Source of the DNA: Rhizobium sp. Leaf371
Lineage (GTDB): Bacteria > Pseudomonadota > Alphaproteobacteria > Rhizobiales > Rhizobiaceae
Length of the DNA: 64,000 bases
Direction of reading: 5' to 3'
Assembly (NCBI RefSeq): GCF_001424045.1
Contig: NZ_LMQB01000027.1
Location: 124,001-188,000 of the forward strand
Part shown: positions 41,299 through 50,444 of the stretch, one piece after another
How the letters are laid out: each line of letters begins with the position of its first letter
Numbering within the stretch: position 1 is the stretch's first letter
Translations under genes and position numbers: made by a program
Notes under the pieces: generated by a model
What the model saw: the letters and a program-made list of their open reading frames with translations, nothing else
Told to the model about the DNA's origin: nothing
Database searches by the model: none

Positions 41299-41570
41299 GT
41301 CGGTCACTTTCACGGATGCGGCCGGGCGAGCAGATGCCGTCACAGGCCGGAATGTCGTCTGCGGCCGGCATCCTCCGCCGGTCGTCAATCTCAAATACGG
41401 AAGCGGCCTGCCCGGAGCCCAGCAACGGAAGTGCTGTATCCCTGCGTAAACCTGTACCGGTCCTGCACATTATGCAGTAGGTTGCAGCGAGTGAGGTCCG
41501 TGCCGCCAGCCACGAAATCGCCATACCGGCGTCTCAAGTGGAGCCACGTCGTCAGGAAGTCAACCGTCTC

Positions 41571-42659
41571 ATGCGTTACCCGGCTCTTCTTCTCTCGCTC
41601 CGCCTGGATCCCCGTCCGGGCATGGCGCTCGCTGTCTTCTTCGCTTTGGGCGTCGCGGGTGGCGCCCATGCCCAGACCGTGCAAACGGAGGCGGTGCAGG
41701 CCGAAGGAGCGCAGACGCAGCCCTTGCAGACCGATCCTTTCAAGAGCTTCCCCTCGATTTCGGCACCGCCGAAGATGCCCAAGCTGAACAGTTTCAGCCC
41801 GGTCATTCCGAGCGAAGCCGCAAAGGGGCCGACCACGCGCGACGTGCGGCTGGAGGCGCTTCTCAAGGACAAGGGCGGCGCGGTGGAGCAAGGCCTGACA
41901 TGGCGCGTCTTCAGCCCGATCCCCGGCTCCGACGGCAAACTTCCGCTTGTCGCGACGTCGCAGGGTGGCTCGGCGGCCTTCCAGCTCGTCCCCGGCGAAT
42001 ATTTCGTCAACGTTGCCTTCGGCCGCGCCGGGGCGACACGCAAGATCCGCGTTGCGGAAACCGGCGCCTTCGAACGGCAGGTTCTGGTGCTCGATGCCGG
42101 CGGCGTCACCCTGAACGCGGTTTCCGGTGCCGATGTTCGGATACCTCAGGGCGAACTGTCCTTCTCGATCTTTTCCTTCGACGTGAAGGAAGACGGCGAG
42201 CGGGCGCTGGTGGTCGCGGACGTGAAGCCGAATACCGTCGTTCGACTGAACACCGGCACCTACCACGTCGTCTCGAACTACGGCTCCGTCAACGCCGTCA
42301 TCCGCGCGGATATCCAGGTGGAAGCGGGCAAGCTGACGGAAGCCACGATCCAGCACCGTGCCGCCAAGCTCACCTTGAAGCTGGTCGCCGAGCCGGGCGG
42401 CGAAGCGATCGCCGATACGGCCTGGTCGATCCTGACCTCCTCCGGCGATGTGGTCAGCGAAAGCGTCGGCGCCTTCCCCACGCTGGTTCTTGCCGAAGGC
42501 GACTACAGCGCGGTCGCCCGCAACAACGAGAAGATCTACCAGCGCGATTTCACCGTCACCGCCGGCGTCAATGCCGATGTCGAGGTGCTTCTGTCGAATA
42601 CGGCGGCCCAGCCGGGCGCGCAGTCCGCATCCGTCGCACCGGCGAACGCCCAGGACTGA
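41571..42659 (+). CDS. Exported protein of unknown function, rhizobial type
   Basis: Product of 362 residues with an export signal near the N terminus (GMALAVFFALGVAGGAHAQ, cleavage around residue 35). The mature part is a run of beta-rich repeats: GLTWRVFSP, AAFQLVPGEYFVNVAFGRAG, VVRLNTGTYHVVSNYGS, DTAWSILTSSG and LVLAEGDYSAVARN, each like a small Ig or carboxypeptidase-regulatory-like domain. Related proteins are annotated only as hypothetical in this group. A GTG 33 bases upstream is possible but less likely. It is followed by a terminator shared with thrS. Confidence 0.75.
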   Translation: MRYPALLLSLRLDPRPGMALAVFFALGVAGGAHAQTVQTEAVQAEGAQTQPLQTDPFKSFPSISAPPKMPKLNSFSPVIPSEAAKGPTTRDVRLEALLKDKGGAVEQGLTWRVFSPIPGSDGKLPLVATSQGGSAAFQLVPGEYFVNVAFGRAGATRKIRVAETGAFERQVLVLDAGGVTLNAVSGADVRIPQGELSFSIFSFDVKEDGERALVVADVKPNTVVRLNTGTYHVVSNYGSVNAVIRADIQVEAGKLTEATIQHRAAKLTLKLVAEPGGEAIADTAWSILTSSGDVVSESVGAFPTLVLAEGDYSAVARNNEKIYQRDFTVTAGVNADVEVLLSNTAAQPGAQSASVAPANAQD

Positions 42660-42701
42660 GCCGAGGATCGAGCGGGCCAAGTCCGAAGCCCGCAGACGAA
42701 A

Positions 42702-42727
42702 GAAGCCGGACTTTTCAGCCCGGCTTC
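42702..42727. terminator. Bidirectional terminator between the exported protein and thrS
   Basis: GAAGCCGG (42702-42709) and CCGGCTTC (42720-42727) form an 8-base-pair stem with a 10-base loop. On the minus strand the right arm is followed by TTTCGTCT, and the plus side has a weaker CGTTTC. It lies between two convergent genes, so it likely ends both transcripts. Confidence 0.7.
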
Positions 42728-42752
42728 CGTTTCAATCCTCGTGCGATCTTCG

Positions 42753-44744
42753 TCAGACGGCTGCGGCGGCACGGGCCTTGCGGGCTTCGGCCTTGCGGCG
42801 AAGGTCGGGCGGCGTTGCCTCTTCCACCAGACTTGCAATCGCTTCATCGAGCGTCATCGGGGTTTGCGCCTGCGAACCGAGGCGACGGATGTTGACCGTC
42901 CGCTCTTCCGCCTCGCGCTTGCCGCAGACGATGATGACCGGAACCTTGGTGACCGAGTGTTCGCGGACCTTGTAGTTGATCTTCTCGTTGCGGAAGTCGG
43001 TTTCCACCGTCAGGCCGGCCTCCCGCAGGAGTTCCGCCACGTCCTCGCCGTAAGCATCCGCTTCGGACGTGATGGTGGCGACCACGATCTGCAGCGGCGA
43101 GACCCAGAGCGGCATATGGCCGGCGAAGTTCTCGATGAGAATGCCGAGGAAGCGTTCCATCGAGCCGCAGATCGCGCGGTGGATCATCACCGGCTTGGTC
43201 TTTTCCGAATTGCTGTCGATATAGAAGGCACCGAAGCGCTCCGGCAGGTTGAAGTCGACCTGCGTCGTGCCGCACTGCCATTCGCGACCGATGGCATCCT
43301 TCAGCGTATATTCGAATTTCGGGCCGTAGAAAGCGCCCTCGCCCGGCAGAATGCCGGTCTTGATACGGCCTTCCGACTGCGCCTCGATCGTCTTCAGGAC
43401 GTCCATCATGACGCTCTCGGCACGATCCCAGAGTTCGTCGGAACCGACGCGCTTTTCCGGGCGCGTGGAAAGCTTGACGACGACTTCGTCGAAACCGAAA
43501 TCCTCGTAGACCGACAGGATGAGGTCGTTGATGCGCAGGCACTCTGCCGCCATCTGCTCGTCCGTGCAGAAGACATGCGCATCGTCCTGCGTGAAGCCGC
43601 GCACGCGCATCAGCCCATGCAGGGCGCCCGAAGGTTCGTAGCGATGCACATTGCCGAATTCCGCAAGGCGGATCGGCAGTTCGCGGTAGGACTTCAAGCC
43701 GTGCTTGAAGATCTGCACGTGACCCGGGCAGTTCATCGGCTTCAGCGCGAAGACGCGATCGTCATCCGTATCGTCGCCGGCAACCGTCACCTTGAACATG
43801 TTGTCGCGGTACCAGCCCCAGTGACCGGAGGTCTCCCAGAGCGACTTGTCCAGCACCTGCGGCGCATTGACCTCCTGATAGGTACCGGCGAGGCGACGGC
43901 GCATATAGGCGACCAGCGTCTGGAAGATACGCCAGCCCTTGCCATGCCAGAAGACGACGCCCGGTCCCTCCTCCTGGAAATGGAACAGGTCCATCTCGCG
44001 GCCGAGCTTGCGGTGGTCGCGTTTCTCGGCCTCGGCAAGGACGTTCAGATAGTGGTCGAGGTCTTCCTGCGTATGCCAGGCCGTGCCGTAGATGCGGGTC
44101 AGCATGGGATTGTTGCTGTCGCCACGCCAATAGGCGCCAGCCACCTTCATCAGCTTGAAGGCGGTGCCGATCTGGCCCGTGGAGGCCATATGCGGACCGC
44201 GGCAGAGGTCGAACCAGTCGCCCTGGTAATAGATCTTCAGGTCCTGGCCTTCGGCGATCGCATCGACCAGTTCGACCTTGTAGGCCTCGCCCTTGTCGGC
44301 AAAGACCTGACGCGCCTTGTCGCGCGGCCAGACTTCCTTGGTGAAGGGCTTGTTGCGCTGGATGATCTCCTTCATCCGCTTTTCGATCTTCGGCAGATCG
44401 TCGGGCGTGAAAGGCTCGGCCTTGGCGAAATCGTAGTAGAAGCCGTTCTCGATGACCGGGCCGATGGTCACCTGCGTGCCGGGCCAGAGTTCCTGCACCG
44501 CCTCCGCCATGACATGGGCGGCGTCGTGGCGGATGAGTTCCAGCGCGCGCGGGTCTTCGCGGGTGACGATCTCAAGCCGCCCGTTCTCGACCGGGTCGGA
44601 CAGGTCGCGCAGCGTCCCGTCCAGCGCGATGGCGACGGCCTTCTTGGCAAGCGACTTGGAAATCGATTCGGCAACCTCGCGGCCGGTCGTGCCGGGGGCG
44701 AATTCGCGGATGGAGCCATCGGGAAACGTGAGGGCAACGGACAT
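42753..44744 (-). CDS. thrS: Threonine-tRNA ligase
   Basis: Class II aminoacyl-tRNA synthetase, 663 residues. An N-terminal TGS domain starts [15 protein letters not shown], followed by the editing domain ([16 protein letters not shown]). The catalytic core has [13 protein letters not shown] and [27 protein letters not shown] near 520-545. The anticodon-binding domain ([14 protein letters not shown] onward) is complete. The length is normal. It converges on the exported protein gene at a shared terminator. No T-box was seen upstream, as expected in this phylum. Confidence 0.98.
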   Translation of the reverse strand: MSVALTFPDGSIREFAPGTTGREVAESISKSLAKKAVAIALDGTLRDLSDPVENGRLEIVTREDPRALELIRHDAAHVMAEAVQELWPGTQVTIGPVIENGFYYDFAKAEPFTPDDLPKIEKRMKEIIQRNKPFTKEVWPRDKARQVFADKGEAYKVELVDAIAEGQDLKIYYQGDWFDLCRGPHMASTGQIGTAFKLMKVAGAYWRGDSNNPMLTRIYGTAWHTQEDLDHYLNVLAEAEKRDHRKLGREMDLFHFQEEGPGVVFWHGKGWRIFQTLVAYMRRRLAGTYQEVNAPQVLDKSLWETSGHWGWYRDNMFKVTVAGDDTDDDRVFALKPMNCPGHVQIFKHGLKSYRELPIRLAEFGNVHRYEPSGALHGLMRVRGFTQDDAHVFCTDEQMAAECLRINDLILSVYEDFGFDEVVVKLSTRPEKRVGSDELWDRAESVMMDVLKTIEAQSEGRIKTGILPGEGAFYGPKFEYTLKDAIGREWQCGTTQVDFNLPERFGAFYIDSNSEKTKPVMIHRAICGSMERFLGILIENFAGHMPLWVSPLQIVVATITSEADAYGEDVAELLREAGLTVETDFRNEKINYKVREHSVTKVPVIIVCGKREAEERTVNIRRLGSQAQTPMTLDEAIASLVEEATPPDLRRKAEARKARAAAAV

Positions 44745-44911
44745 TGTCTATCTCCTATCCAGTCCCGCCAACGAATGCGGGTGGGGAATGCGATGAATGG
44801 GGCCGCGTGGGGCTTTAGAGGCCACGAGGTTTCCCTGCGGACGCGCGCGGTATAATGGCATTCGCCGCATGTGGAAAGAGGTCAAGGGCGCCTGCCCTCC
44901 TCGGTCCGGCC

Positions 44912-45265
44912 TCAGGACGCTCGCCGCCAGGGTGCCAGCCAGCGCAGCCTGCCTTCGAGTTTCGGCGGTACCGGGTCCAGCCCGCCCTTTCCGCCGGGGC
45001 CGCAGCGGGCGATCCGGTAGAGCGTCATCCAGCTTCCCGGCCACAGACCATGACGGGCGATCGCCTCATAGCCATATTCGGAACAGGTCGGCACATGGCG
45101 ACAGCCCGCACCGATGAAGCTCGACAAGGTCAGCTGGTAAAGGCGGACCAGCCCCATGCCCGCCAGGCGGCCCGGCGTTTTGCGGAACGGACCCTGCCAG
45201 TTGCGCCCCCTGTAGGGGCCGGGTCGGCCGGCGCCGTGCTCGCACTCCGCTTTACCGTCGCACAT
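44912..45265 (-). CDS. yidD: Membrane protein insertion efficiency factor YidD
   Basis: Small YidD-family protein that helps YidC/Oxa1 insert membrane proteins. The 117 residues contain LVRLYQLTLSSFIGAGCRHVPTCSEYGYEAIARHG, with the cysteines of the family's CRxxPTCSxY motif, then GSWMTLYRIARCGPGGKGGLDPVP. The start chosen (MCDGKAECE) lies 2 bases after the stop of the IscU-like gene, so the two are tightly coupled. YidD usually neighbours rnpA/yidC, so this location is worth noting, though rhizobia often place it elsewhere. Confidence 0.92.
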   Translation of the reverse strand: MCDGKAECEHGAGRPGPYRGRNWQGPFRKTPGRLAGMGLVRLYQLTLSSFIGAGCRHVPTCSEYGYEAIARHGLWPGSWMTLYRIARCGPGGKGGLDPVPPKLEGRLRWLAPWRRAS

Positions 45266-45267
45266 GG

Positions 45268-45729
45268 TCAGACATGCGCCTTTTCCGCCTGCTGCGCGTC
45301 GGAGCGCGCGGCCTCGACCTGCCCGATCGCATCCACCACGGCATCGAAGGTCAGCATGGTCGAGGCATGGCGGGCCTTGTAATCCTTGACCGGGCGGAGA
45401 ATGCGCATGTCGGAGAACCGCCCGTCGGGGCCTTCGCCATCGGCCTTGAGCATGGCGAGCATCGCCTCTCGCGCCGCCCTCACCTCGTCCACGCTCGCAC
45501 CCACGATGTTGCGCGCGAGGATGGACGACGAGGCCTGACCCAGCGCACATGCCTTGACGTCATGGGCGAAATCCGTGATGTGCCCGTCGGCCATGCGGAT
45601 GGTGACCTTCACCTTGGAGCCGCACAGCTTGGAGTGGGCCGACGCCTCCGCGTCCGCCGGCTCGAGGCGCCCGCTGCGCGGAATGTTTCCGGCGAATTCG
45701 AGAATGCGGCTGTTGTAGATATCATCCAT
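45268..45729 (-). CDS. IscU/NifU-N-like iron-sulfur scaffold, third cysteine missing
   Basis: Scaffold-family protein of 153 residues. The pattern AHSKLCGSKVKVTIRM gives C36 and VKACALGQASSSILA gives C61. In IscU the third ligand pair is His-Cys; here the same place reads ARHAST, so H121 is kept but the cysteine is A122. That leaves two of the three usual cysteines. The protein may be a specialised scaffold. The frame extends 33 codons upstream; the start MDDIYNSRIL is family-like. It precedes yidD by 2 bases. Confidence 0.82.
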   Translation of the reverse strand: MDDIYNSRILEFAGNIPRSGRLEPADAEASAHSKLCGSKVKVTIRMADGHITDFAHDVKACALGQASSSILARNIVGASVDEVRAAREAMLAMLKADGEGPDGRFSDMRILRPVKDYKARHASTMLTFDAVVDAIGQVEAARSDAQQAEKAHV

Positions 45730-46108
45730 GATACGGCCATCCCGCTGTCGTGCCCGTTCGACGTCCGAAAATGGGCAATCGATATGATTTCGCGTGGATA
45801 TAGTCACGAGGCGGATGATTTTCTCCACCTTGGCGGAAAAAAGAACCGGGGCGTCGCGTCGGCCTCTTTTACACCCGTTGCCATATATTATATGGTGCCT
45901 ACGGAAAAGGCGACAGGGCAGAGGTGCTGCTGTCGCTTGTTGTTTTGGGAACCGTGCCGAATGGGGGAGAGCCTTGACCTCTCTTTCCGTAAAGCCCCGG
46001 AGCCCGCCAACGGCAACCGAAGCCTGGCGACATGCGCGGGCGACCGGTGAGTGGCGAGTTGTCCGTAACGATCAACGTCAAGCTACGCGCCACGCAGCAG
46101 AGGCCATC
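45730..46108. promoter_or_regulatory. Divergent intergenic region upstream of folE, with palindrome
   Basis: This 379-base gap lies between the leftward IscU-like gene and folE (rightward). No coding frame is supported. It holds a perfect 15-base palindrome, CCATATATTATATGG at 45881-45895 (7-1-7), which also contains -10-like TATATG sequence preceded by a TTGCC. It may be an operator or a promoter core for folE or the leftward genes. The remainder is featureless GC-rich leader. Confidence 0.45.
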
Positions 46109-46726
46109 ATGGATGCCATCGTGAAGAATTTCCCGTCGCAAACGGACGTCGACGGTCGGCCGTCGCAGAAGGAAGCCGAGGACGCCGTGCGTGTGCTCCT
46201 GCGTTGGGCAGGCGACGATCCGCAGCGCGAGGGCCTGCTCGACACGCCGACACGCGTCGTGAAAGCCTATAAGGAGCTCTTCTCCGGCTATGATCTTGCC
46301 GCCGAGGACGTTTTGGGCCGCACCTTCGAGGAGGTGGCGGGCTTCGACGATATCGTGCTGGTCAAGGATATCGTCTTTCATTCGCATTGCGAGCACCACA
46401 TGCTGCCTGTCATCGGCCGGGCGCACGTCGCCTATCTCCCGGAAGGCCGCGTTCTCGGCCTCTCGAAGATTGCACGGGTGGTCGATATCTTCGGGCGGCG
46501 GCTGCAGACGCAGGAGAGCATGACGGCGCAGATCGCCGGTGCGATCAACGAGACGCTGCGTCCGCGCGGCGTGGCCGTGATGATCGAGGCCGAGCATATG
46601 TGCATGGCCATGCGCGGCGTGTTGAAGCAGGGCTCGACCACGCTGACCACGACCTTCACCGGCTCCTTCAAGACGGACCCGGCCGAGCAGGCCCGCTTCA
46701 TGTCGATGGTGCGCGGTTTCCGCTAA
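46109..46726 (+). CDS. folE: GTP cyclohydrolase I
   Basis: First step of tetrahydrofolate and related pterin synthesis. The 205 residues include the zinc motif [33 protein letters not shown], and [17 protein letters not shown] with the second zinc cysteine. The N-terminal extension (MDAIVKNFP...) is typical. The frame goes about 100 codons upstream without family sequence and was rejected. It stands 202 bases before hisI on the same strand. Confidence 0.97.
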   Translation: MDAIVKNFPSQTDVDGRPSQKEAEDAVRVLLRWAGDDPQREGLLDTPTRVVKAYKELFSGYDLAAEDVLGRTFEEVAGFDDIVLVKDIVFHSHCEHHMLPVIGRAHVAYLPEGRVLGLSKIARVVDIFGRRLQTQESMTAQIAGAINETLRPRGVAVMIEAEHMCMAMRGVLKQGSTTLTTTFTGSFKTDPAEQARFMSMVRGFR

Positions 46727-46928
46727 GCACCGGTTCGACCGCGCAAAACTGCCGGTCCAGACCGTGCCGCACAGGCGCCAGACCGTTCGGATGCACGGCA
46801 GGTACCTTTCTCCTACTCTCCCGTGCCTTCCGGAGCGAGCGCCATTGTCGCGCTCTCCGGCACGCTGTAAATCTGGTGAAGATGCCCGTCAGGCGCAGGC
46901 ATCTGCACGTTTAGCCGGAGTCCCCACC

Positions 46929-47399
46929 ATGCCCCTCGTCTTTGCCCAGCCGTCATCCGACAAATTCCATGTCGAGGAAGGCGTCGTCTTCACACCGCGG
47001 TTCGACGGGCACGGTCTGGTGACGGCCGTGGTCACGGATGCTGCGGATGGGATGCTGCTGATGGTGGCGCACATGAATGCGGAAGCGCTGGCGCTGACGG
47101 TCGAGACGGGGATTGCCCATTACTACAGCCGGTCCCGAAAGGCCCTCTGGAAGAAGGGGGAAACCTCGGGCAATCTGCAGACCGTCATCGAGCTGCGAAC
47201 CGATTGCGACCAGGATGCGGTCTGGCTGAGGGTGAAGGTCGCCGGCCACGACGCGACTTGCCATACGGGGCGTCGTTCGTGCTTCTACCGGTCGGTCGAC
47301 ATTGCCGATGGCGCGGTGAGGCTGACCGTTCGCGACGATATCCGGCATTTCGATCCGAATGCGGTGTACGAAAAGACGGGCGGCAGCGATAAGAAATAA
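46929..47399 (+). CDS. hisI: Phosphoribosyl-AMP cyclohydrolase
   Basis: Third step of histidine synthesis, opening the purine ring of phosphoribosyl-AMP. The 156 residues have the Mg-binding region [15 protein letters not shown] and the zinc site [11 protein letters not shown], with [13 protein letters not shown] and the [22 protein letters not shown] segment typical of the family. The HisE domain is absent, as usual in rhizobia. The frame extends 55 codons upstream but [10 protein letters not shown] is the better start. It lies away from other his genes in this window. Confidence 0.96.
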   Translation: MPLVFAQPSSDKFHVEEGVVFTPRFDGHGLVTAVVTDAADGMLLMVAHMNAEALALTVETGIAHYYSRSRKALWKKGETSGNLQTVIELRTDCDQDAVWLRVKVAGHDATCHTGRRSCFYRSVDIADGAVRLTVRDDIRHFDPNAVYEKTGGSDKK

Positions 47400-47527
47400 G
47401 CAGCTGCTTCTATTTGAGACAGTTTTCCGGAGGCTAAACGAAGTTTCAATGTCCTTGGCGCTCTAATGTCTTCAGATAAGGCCGAAGCCTTCAGAAGGGG
47501 CCCGGCCATTTGGCGGACAGGTGCCCC

Positions 47528-48514
47528 ATGCTGAACTGGACATTCTCTCGACATGGAACGGGTGCAGAAACGCCGGCACCGCATGATGGCACGGGCAGCG
47601 GGCCTGTCCGGATCGAGCAGGAAGGAACAGGCCGCGTCTTGACCGTCGCCCCGGAGAAACCAAAGATCGCACTCGCGCTTGGCGGCGGCGCCGCCCGCGG
47701 CTGGGCCCATATCGGTGTTCTGCGCGCGCTCGACGAGGAAGGCATTCCCGTCGGCATGATTGCGGGGACATCGATCGGCGCGCTGGTCGGGGGCTGCTAT
47801 CTCGCGGGGAAACTCGATGAACTCGAGGCTTTCGCCCGGTCTTTGACGATGCGGCGCATTGCAGGGCTGCTCGATCTCGCCATCGGTGGCGGTGGGCTCT
47901 TCGGCGGCTTGCGTCTGACGCGGCGCATGCAGGAGCATCTCGCCGATGTGTCGATCGAAAGTCTCGGGCGGCCTTTCGTCGCCATCGCCACCGACATCCG
48001 CTCCGGCCACGAGGTGTGGCTCTCGGAGGGTTCGCTGATCACGGCCCTGCGCGCCTCCTATGCCCTGCCCGGCATTTTCGAACCGGTCCGCTGCAATGGC
48101 CGGATGCTGGTCGATGGGGCCCTCGTCAATCCGGTTCCGGTTTCGGTGTGCCGCGCCTACGAGCAGCCACTCGTCGTGGCCGTCAATCTGCAATACGATC
48201 TCTATGGCCGCTCGGCCGTCATCAAGCTGCGGGCCAGCGATCCCGTCACCCCGGCGGAACCGCGGAAGACGGCGGAACCCGTGGCGCGTCTCGGCATGAC
48301 CAGCGTAATGGTGCAGGCGTTCAACGTCATCCAGGACCGGATCTCGCGGGCAAAGCTTGCCGGAGACCCCCCGGACATATCGCTGCACCCGAAGCTCAGC
48401 GACATCGGCCTGTCGGAGTTTCACCGCGCCGGCGAGGCGATCGATCGTGGCTATGTCGAGACCAAGAACCGCCTCACCGAACTCAAGCGCCTGCTGGAAA
48501 CCGTGCTGCGCTGA
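47528..48514 (+). CDS. Patatin-like phospholipase family protein
   Basis: Serine hydrolase of the patatin family, 328 residues. ALALGGGAARGWAHIGVLRAL is the oxyanion loop, AGTSIGALVGG holds the nucleophile serine (GxSxG) and MLVDGALVNPVPVSV the catalytic aspartate (DGA/G). Such proteins act on phospholipids near membranes; some resemble RssA. There is no signal peptide. A TTG at 47510 gives a longer frame; the ATG at 47528 has an AGG 8 bases before it and was chosen. Confidence 0.87.
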   Translation: MLNWTFSRHGTGAETPAPHDGTGSGPVRIEQEGTGRVLTVAPEKPKIALALGGGAARGWAHIGVLRALDEEGIPVGMIAGTSIGALVGGCYLAGKLDELEAFARSLTMRRIAGLLDLAIGGGGLFGGLRLTRRMQEHLADVSIESLGRPFVAIATDIRSGHEVWLSEGSLITALRASYALPGIFEPVRCNGRMLVDGALVNPVPVSVCRAYEQPLVVAVNLQYDLYGRSAVIKLRASDPVTPAEPRKTAEPVARLGMTSVMVQAFNVIQDRISRAKLAGDPPDISLHPKLSDIGLSEFHRAGEAIDRGYVETKNRLTELKRLLETVLR

Positions 48515-48544
48515 TCGCCGCGCGTGACGGTATCCAGAGCTTGC

Positions 48545-48973
48545 TCACCCGGCGATATAGGCCTTGATCTCGCGCGCTTCGTGTTCGATCGCGCGAATAT
48601 GGCTGCGCACGGCGTCGCCGATCGACACGATTCCGACGAGACGGCCATTGCGCGCGACGGGCAGATGGCGGGCACGATGGCTGTTCATGATCTCCATGAC
48701 CGCGTCGATCTCCATCTCCTCGCTGCAGGTGTGAACGTCCCGGCACATGACGTCGGTCACCGGCCGGTCCAGACACTCGGCGCCGTATCGCGCGATTGCG
48801 GCGACCACATCACGCTCCGCAAAAAGGCCGGCGATCGCCTGCTGCTCATCCAGCACCACGACGGTGCCGATCCGGTGCTCGGCCAGCAGCGCTGCCGCCT
48901 CCCGCACCATCATGTCCGGCGCAATGGTGACAACCTTGCGGCCCTTCTCGTCCAGCATCCTCTTCACCGTCAT
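48545..48973 (-). CDS. CBS-domain protein (two CBS repeats)
   Basis: Product of 142 residues made of a single tandem pair of CBS domains: VTIAPDMMVREAAALLAEHRIGTVVVLDEQQ followed by ETEMDAVMEIMNSHRARHLPVARNGRLVGIVSIGD-type sequence (residues about 18-60 and 85-125). CBS pairs bind adenosine nucleotides and regulate partner proteins; here there is no fused catalytic domain, so the partner is unknown. It converges with the patatin gene and lies 109 bases downstream of the rhomboid gene on the same strand. Confidence 0.9.
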   Translation of the reverse strand: MTVKRMLDEKGRKVVTIAPDMMVREAAALLAEHRIGTVVVLDEQQAIAGLFAERDVVAAIARYGAECLDRPVTDVMCRDVHTCSEEMEIDAVMEIMNSHRARHLPVARNGRLVGIVSIGDAVRSHIRAIEHEAREIKAYIAG

Positions 48974-49082
48974 TTGAAACCTCCCGCTTTCCTTGCGCCT
49001 GAGACAAGTTGACGCAGGAAAAGACTACCGCAATCTGCGGAAAAACGGAAATGCGCCAAACGGACGATGCGAGGTCTGCCGA

Positions 49083-50072
49083 TCAATCCCGTTGCGCGCG
49101 GTCCTCGGACATCATGGGCGGATCGATCAGCCCGAAGAACAGGAAGCCGAAGAGGAAGCCGCCGATATGCGCCTCCCAGGCGATGCCGGCGCCACCATCG
49201 AGCGTGAACAAGCCCAGTCCGATCAGCAGATTCGTCGCAAACCAGACGCCGGCAAAAAACAGAACCGAGCGATTGGAGAGCGCCTGGCGAATGCTGAGAC
49301 GCGGGTTGCGGTGGGCGAACTGACGGCTGATGCGGCCGCTCGGCGAGAACACGAAGCGGGCTGCGGCCCCCATCAGGCCGGCGACCACGCCGGAGGCGCC
49401 GATGACCACCGTCATGTCCCCCCAATGTAGCGCGAGATGCAGGCCGACGGCGGCCATCGCCGAAAGACACCAGAAGATCGCCAATCTGCCGGCACCGATC
49501 CGGCGAACGACCGGCGCGCCGAAGGCAAGCATCCAGAAGGCATTGAAGATCAGATGCTCCCAGGAACCATGCAGGAAGGAATAGGTGATGGGCGTCCAGA
49601 GCCATGCCAGACCCTGCTCCGCCAGCGGGTGATCGTAGCGGGCCGGCAGGAAGGCGAAGTTGAAGATCAGCTCGTCATCGATCTCGACGGAAAGAAGATA
49701 GGTGCGCACGGCATGAATGAGGACGAGGACGGCGAGAATCCAGACGAGGCTGGACGGCAGGTTGAACGCCGGCTCGCGGGCGGGCGGCCCGAAACCATTG
49801 CCGGTGCTGGGGCCGGTGCCCGACGGGCCGTGCGCTTCGGAAAGCGCCTCAGGAGACTGGGGCCCCGACACCCTCTGCTCGACCGAACCATTGCGGTCAT
49901 CAGGACGATCGTCGCGATTCTCATCCTCTCCATCGGCAGGTCTCGCGCCGTCGCCTTCGGGCGATGATAGGCGGCCGGCGGTGGCTGTCGTCTCCGGCGC
50001 ACGCCCGTCGATCTGGGGAACGCCCGAATGTCGAGGCGTGCCGGGTGTGGACGTGTTGTCTCGGTCGGTCAT
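49083..50072 (-). CDS. Rhomboid-family intramembrane serine protease with long disordered N-terminus
   Basis: Product of 329 residues. Residues 1 to about 105 are low-complexity (Pro, Ser, Asp, Gly, Glu rich) and probably disordered. The rest is a rhomboid core with six or so membrane segments: WTPITYSFLHGSWEHLIFNAF, VIGASGVVAGLMGAA with the nucleophile serine, and WEAHIGGFLFGFLF with the catalytic histidine. The enzyme should cut substrates inside the inner membrane. The start ATG (MTDRDNTST) is at 50072; longer frames beyond it were rejected. Its promoter lies in the 372-base gap shared with a plus-strand gene. Confidence 0.87.
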   Translation of the reverse strand: MTDRDNTSTPGTPRHSGVPQIDGRAPETTATAGRLSSPEGDGARPADGEDENRDDRPDDRNGSVEQRVSGPQSPEALSEAHGPSGTGPSTGNGFGPPAREPAFNLPSSLVWILAVLVLIHAVRTYLLSVEIDDELIFNFAFLPARYDHPLAEQGLAWLWTPITYSFLHGSWEHLIFNAFWMLAFGAPVVRRIGAGRLAIFWCLSAMAAVGLHLALHWGDMTVVIGASGVVAGLMGAAARFVFSPSGRISRQFAHRNPRLSIRQALSNRSVLFFAGVWFATNLLIGLGLFTLDGGAGIAWEAHIGGFLFGFLFFGLIDPPMMSEDRAQRD

Positions 50073-50194
50073 TGTGAAGATGCTCTCGGTCGTCGTGTGC
50101 AAGGCGCGGTTATCCCCTGCCCGGCTGCGGCTGGCAAGCACTCCCGTCGGTGCCGATCGTCGCATGCAGGAACAGGCTCGAAAGGATGCCGCGC

Positions 50195-50229
50195 AAAAAA
50201 AATCGCCGCTCCGGAAAACCGAAGCGGCG
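50195..50229 (-). terminator. Orphan rho-independent terminator, minus strand
   Basis: Seven-base-pair stem (CGCCGCT with AGCGGCG), extended inside by three more pairs, then eight consecutive T on the minus strand. It points away from any protein gene that could need it and supports the small RNA call. Confidence 0.75.
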
Positions 50230-50297
50230 TGCGGTCCTTCATGCGGACCGAGGTGGTGCCGAAGGCGACCCTTCGTGACGTGATGTCTCCTTTTGGC
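50195..50297 (-). ncRNA. Candidate small RNA ending in a rho-independent terminator
   Basis: On the minus strand three stem-loops follow one another: CGAAGG/CCTTCG with a 4-base loop (50260-50275), CGGTCC/GGACCG with a 7-base loop (50232-50250), then CGCCGCT/AGCGGCG with an inner CCG/CGG stem (50204-50229) followed by eight T (50195-50202). The last is a textbook terminator. No minus-strand protein gene lies upstream to use it; an AAAAGGAGA stretch near 50286-50294 is not followed by a start codon. The 5' end is a guess. Confidence 0.45.
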
Positions 50298-50444
50298 AGC
50301 GCGCACGCGCCGGCGCAATCGGAACACATCGTTAACCTTAACTGCGCTGTGGCACGCAACTTGCGAGGTACTCTCTGCAGGCCGCCGACAAACACCGCAT
50401 CGATCCGATGCGGGACGGTTATGCTCCAAAACGGGACGACCGAC

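Larger units (their letters stand above)
50073..50444. promoter_or_regulatory. Divergent intergenic region with orphan hairpins (rhomboid / PAS_5)
   Basis: A 372-base gap between the leftward rhomboid gene and the rightward PAS_5 gene, which must hold both promoters. It also carries three consecutive stem-loops on the minus strand, the last with a T8 run (listed separately as a candidate small RNA). A short inverted repeat, GTTAACCTTAAC, lies at about 50331-50342 and includes TTAACC half-sites like those of CtrA; on its own this is weak. Confidence 0.5.

Noticed and set aside
50331-50342. CtrA-type site (GTTAACCTTAAC)
   Set aside because: Spacing between the TTAA halves does not match the usual CtrA pattern; the motif is too short to call from one place.
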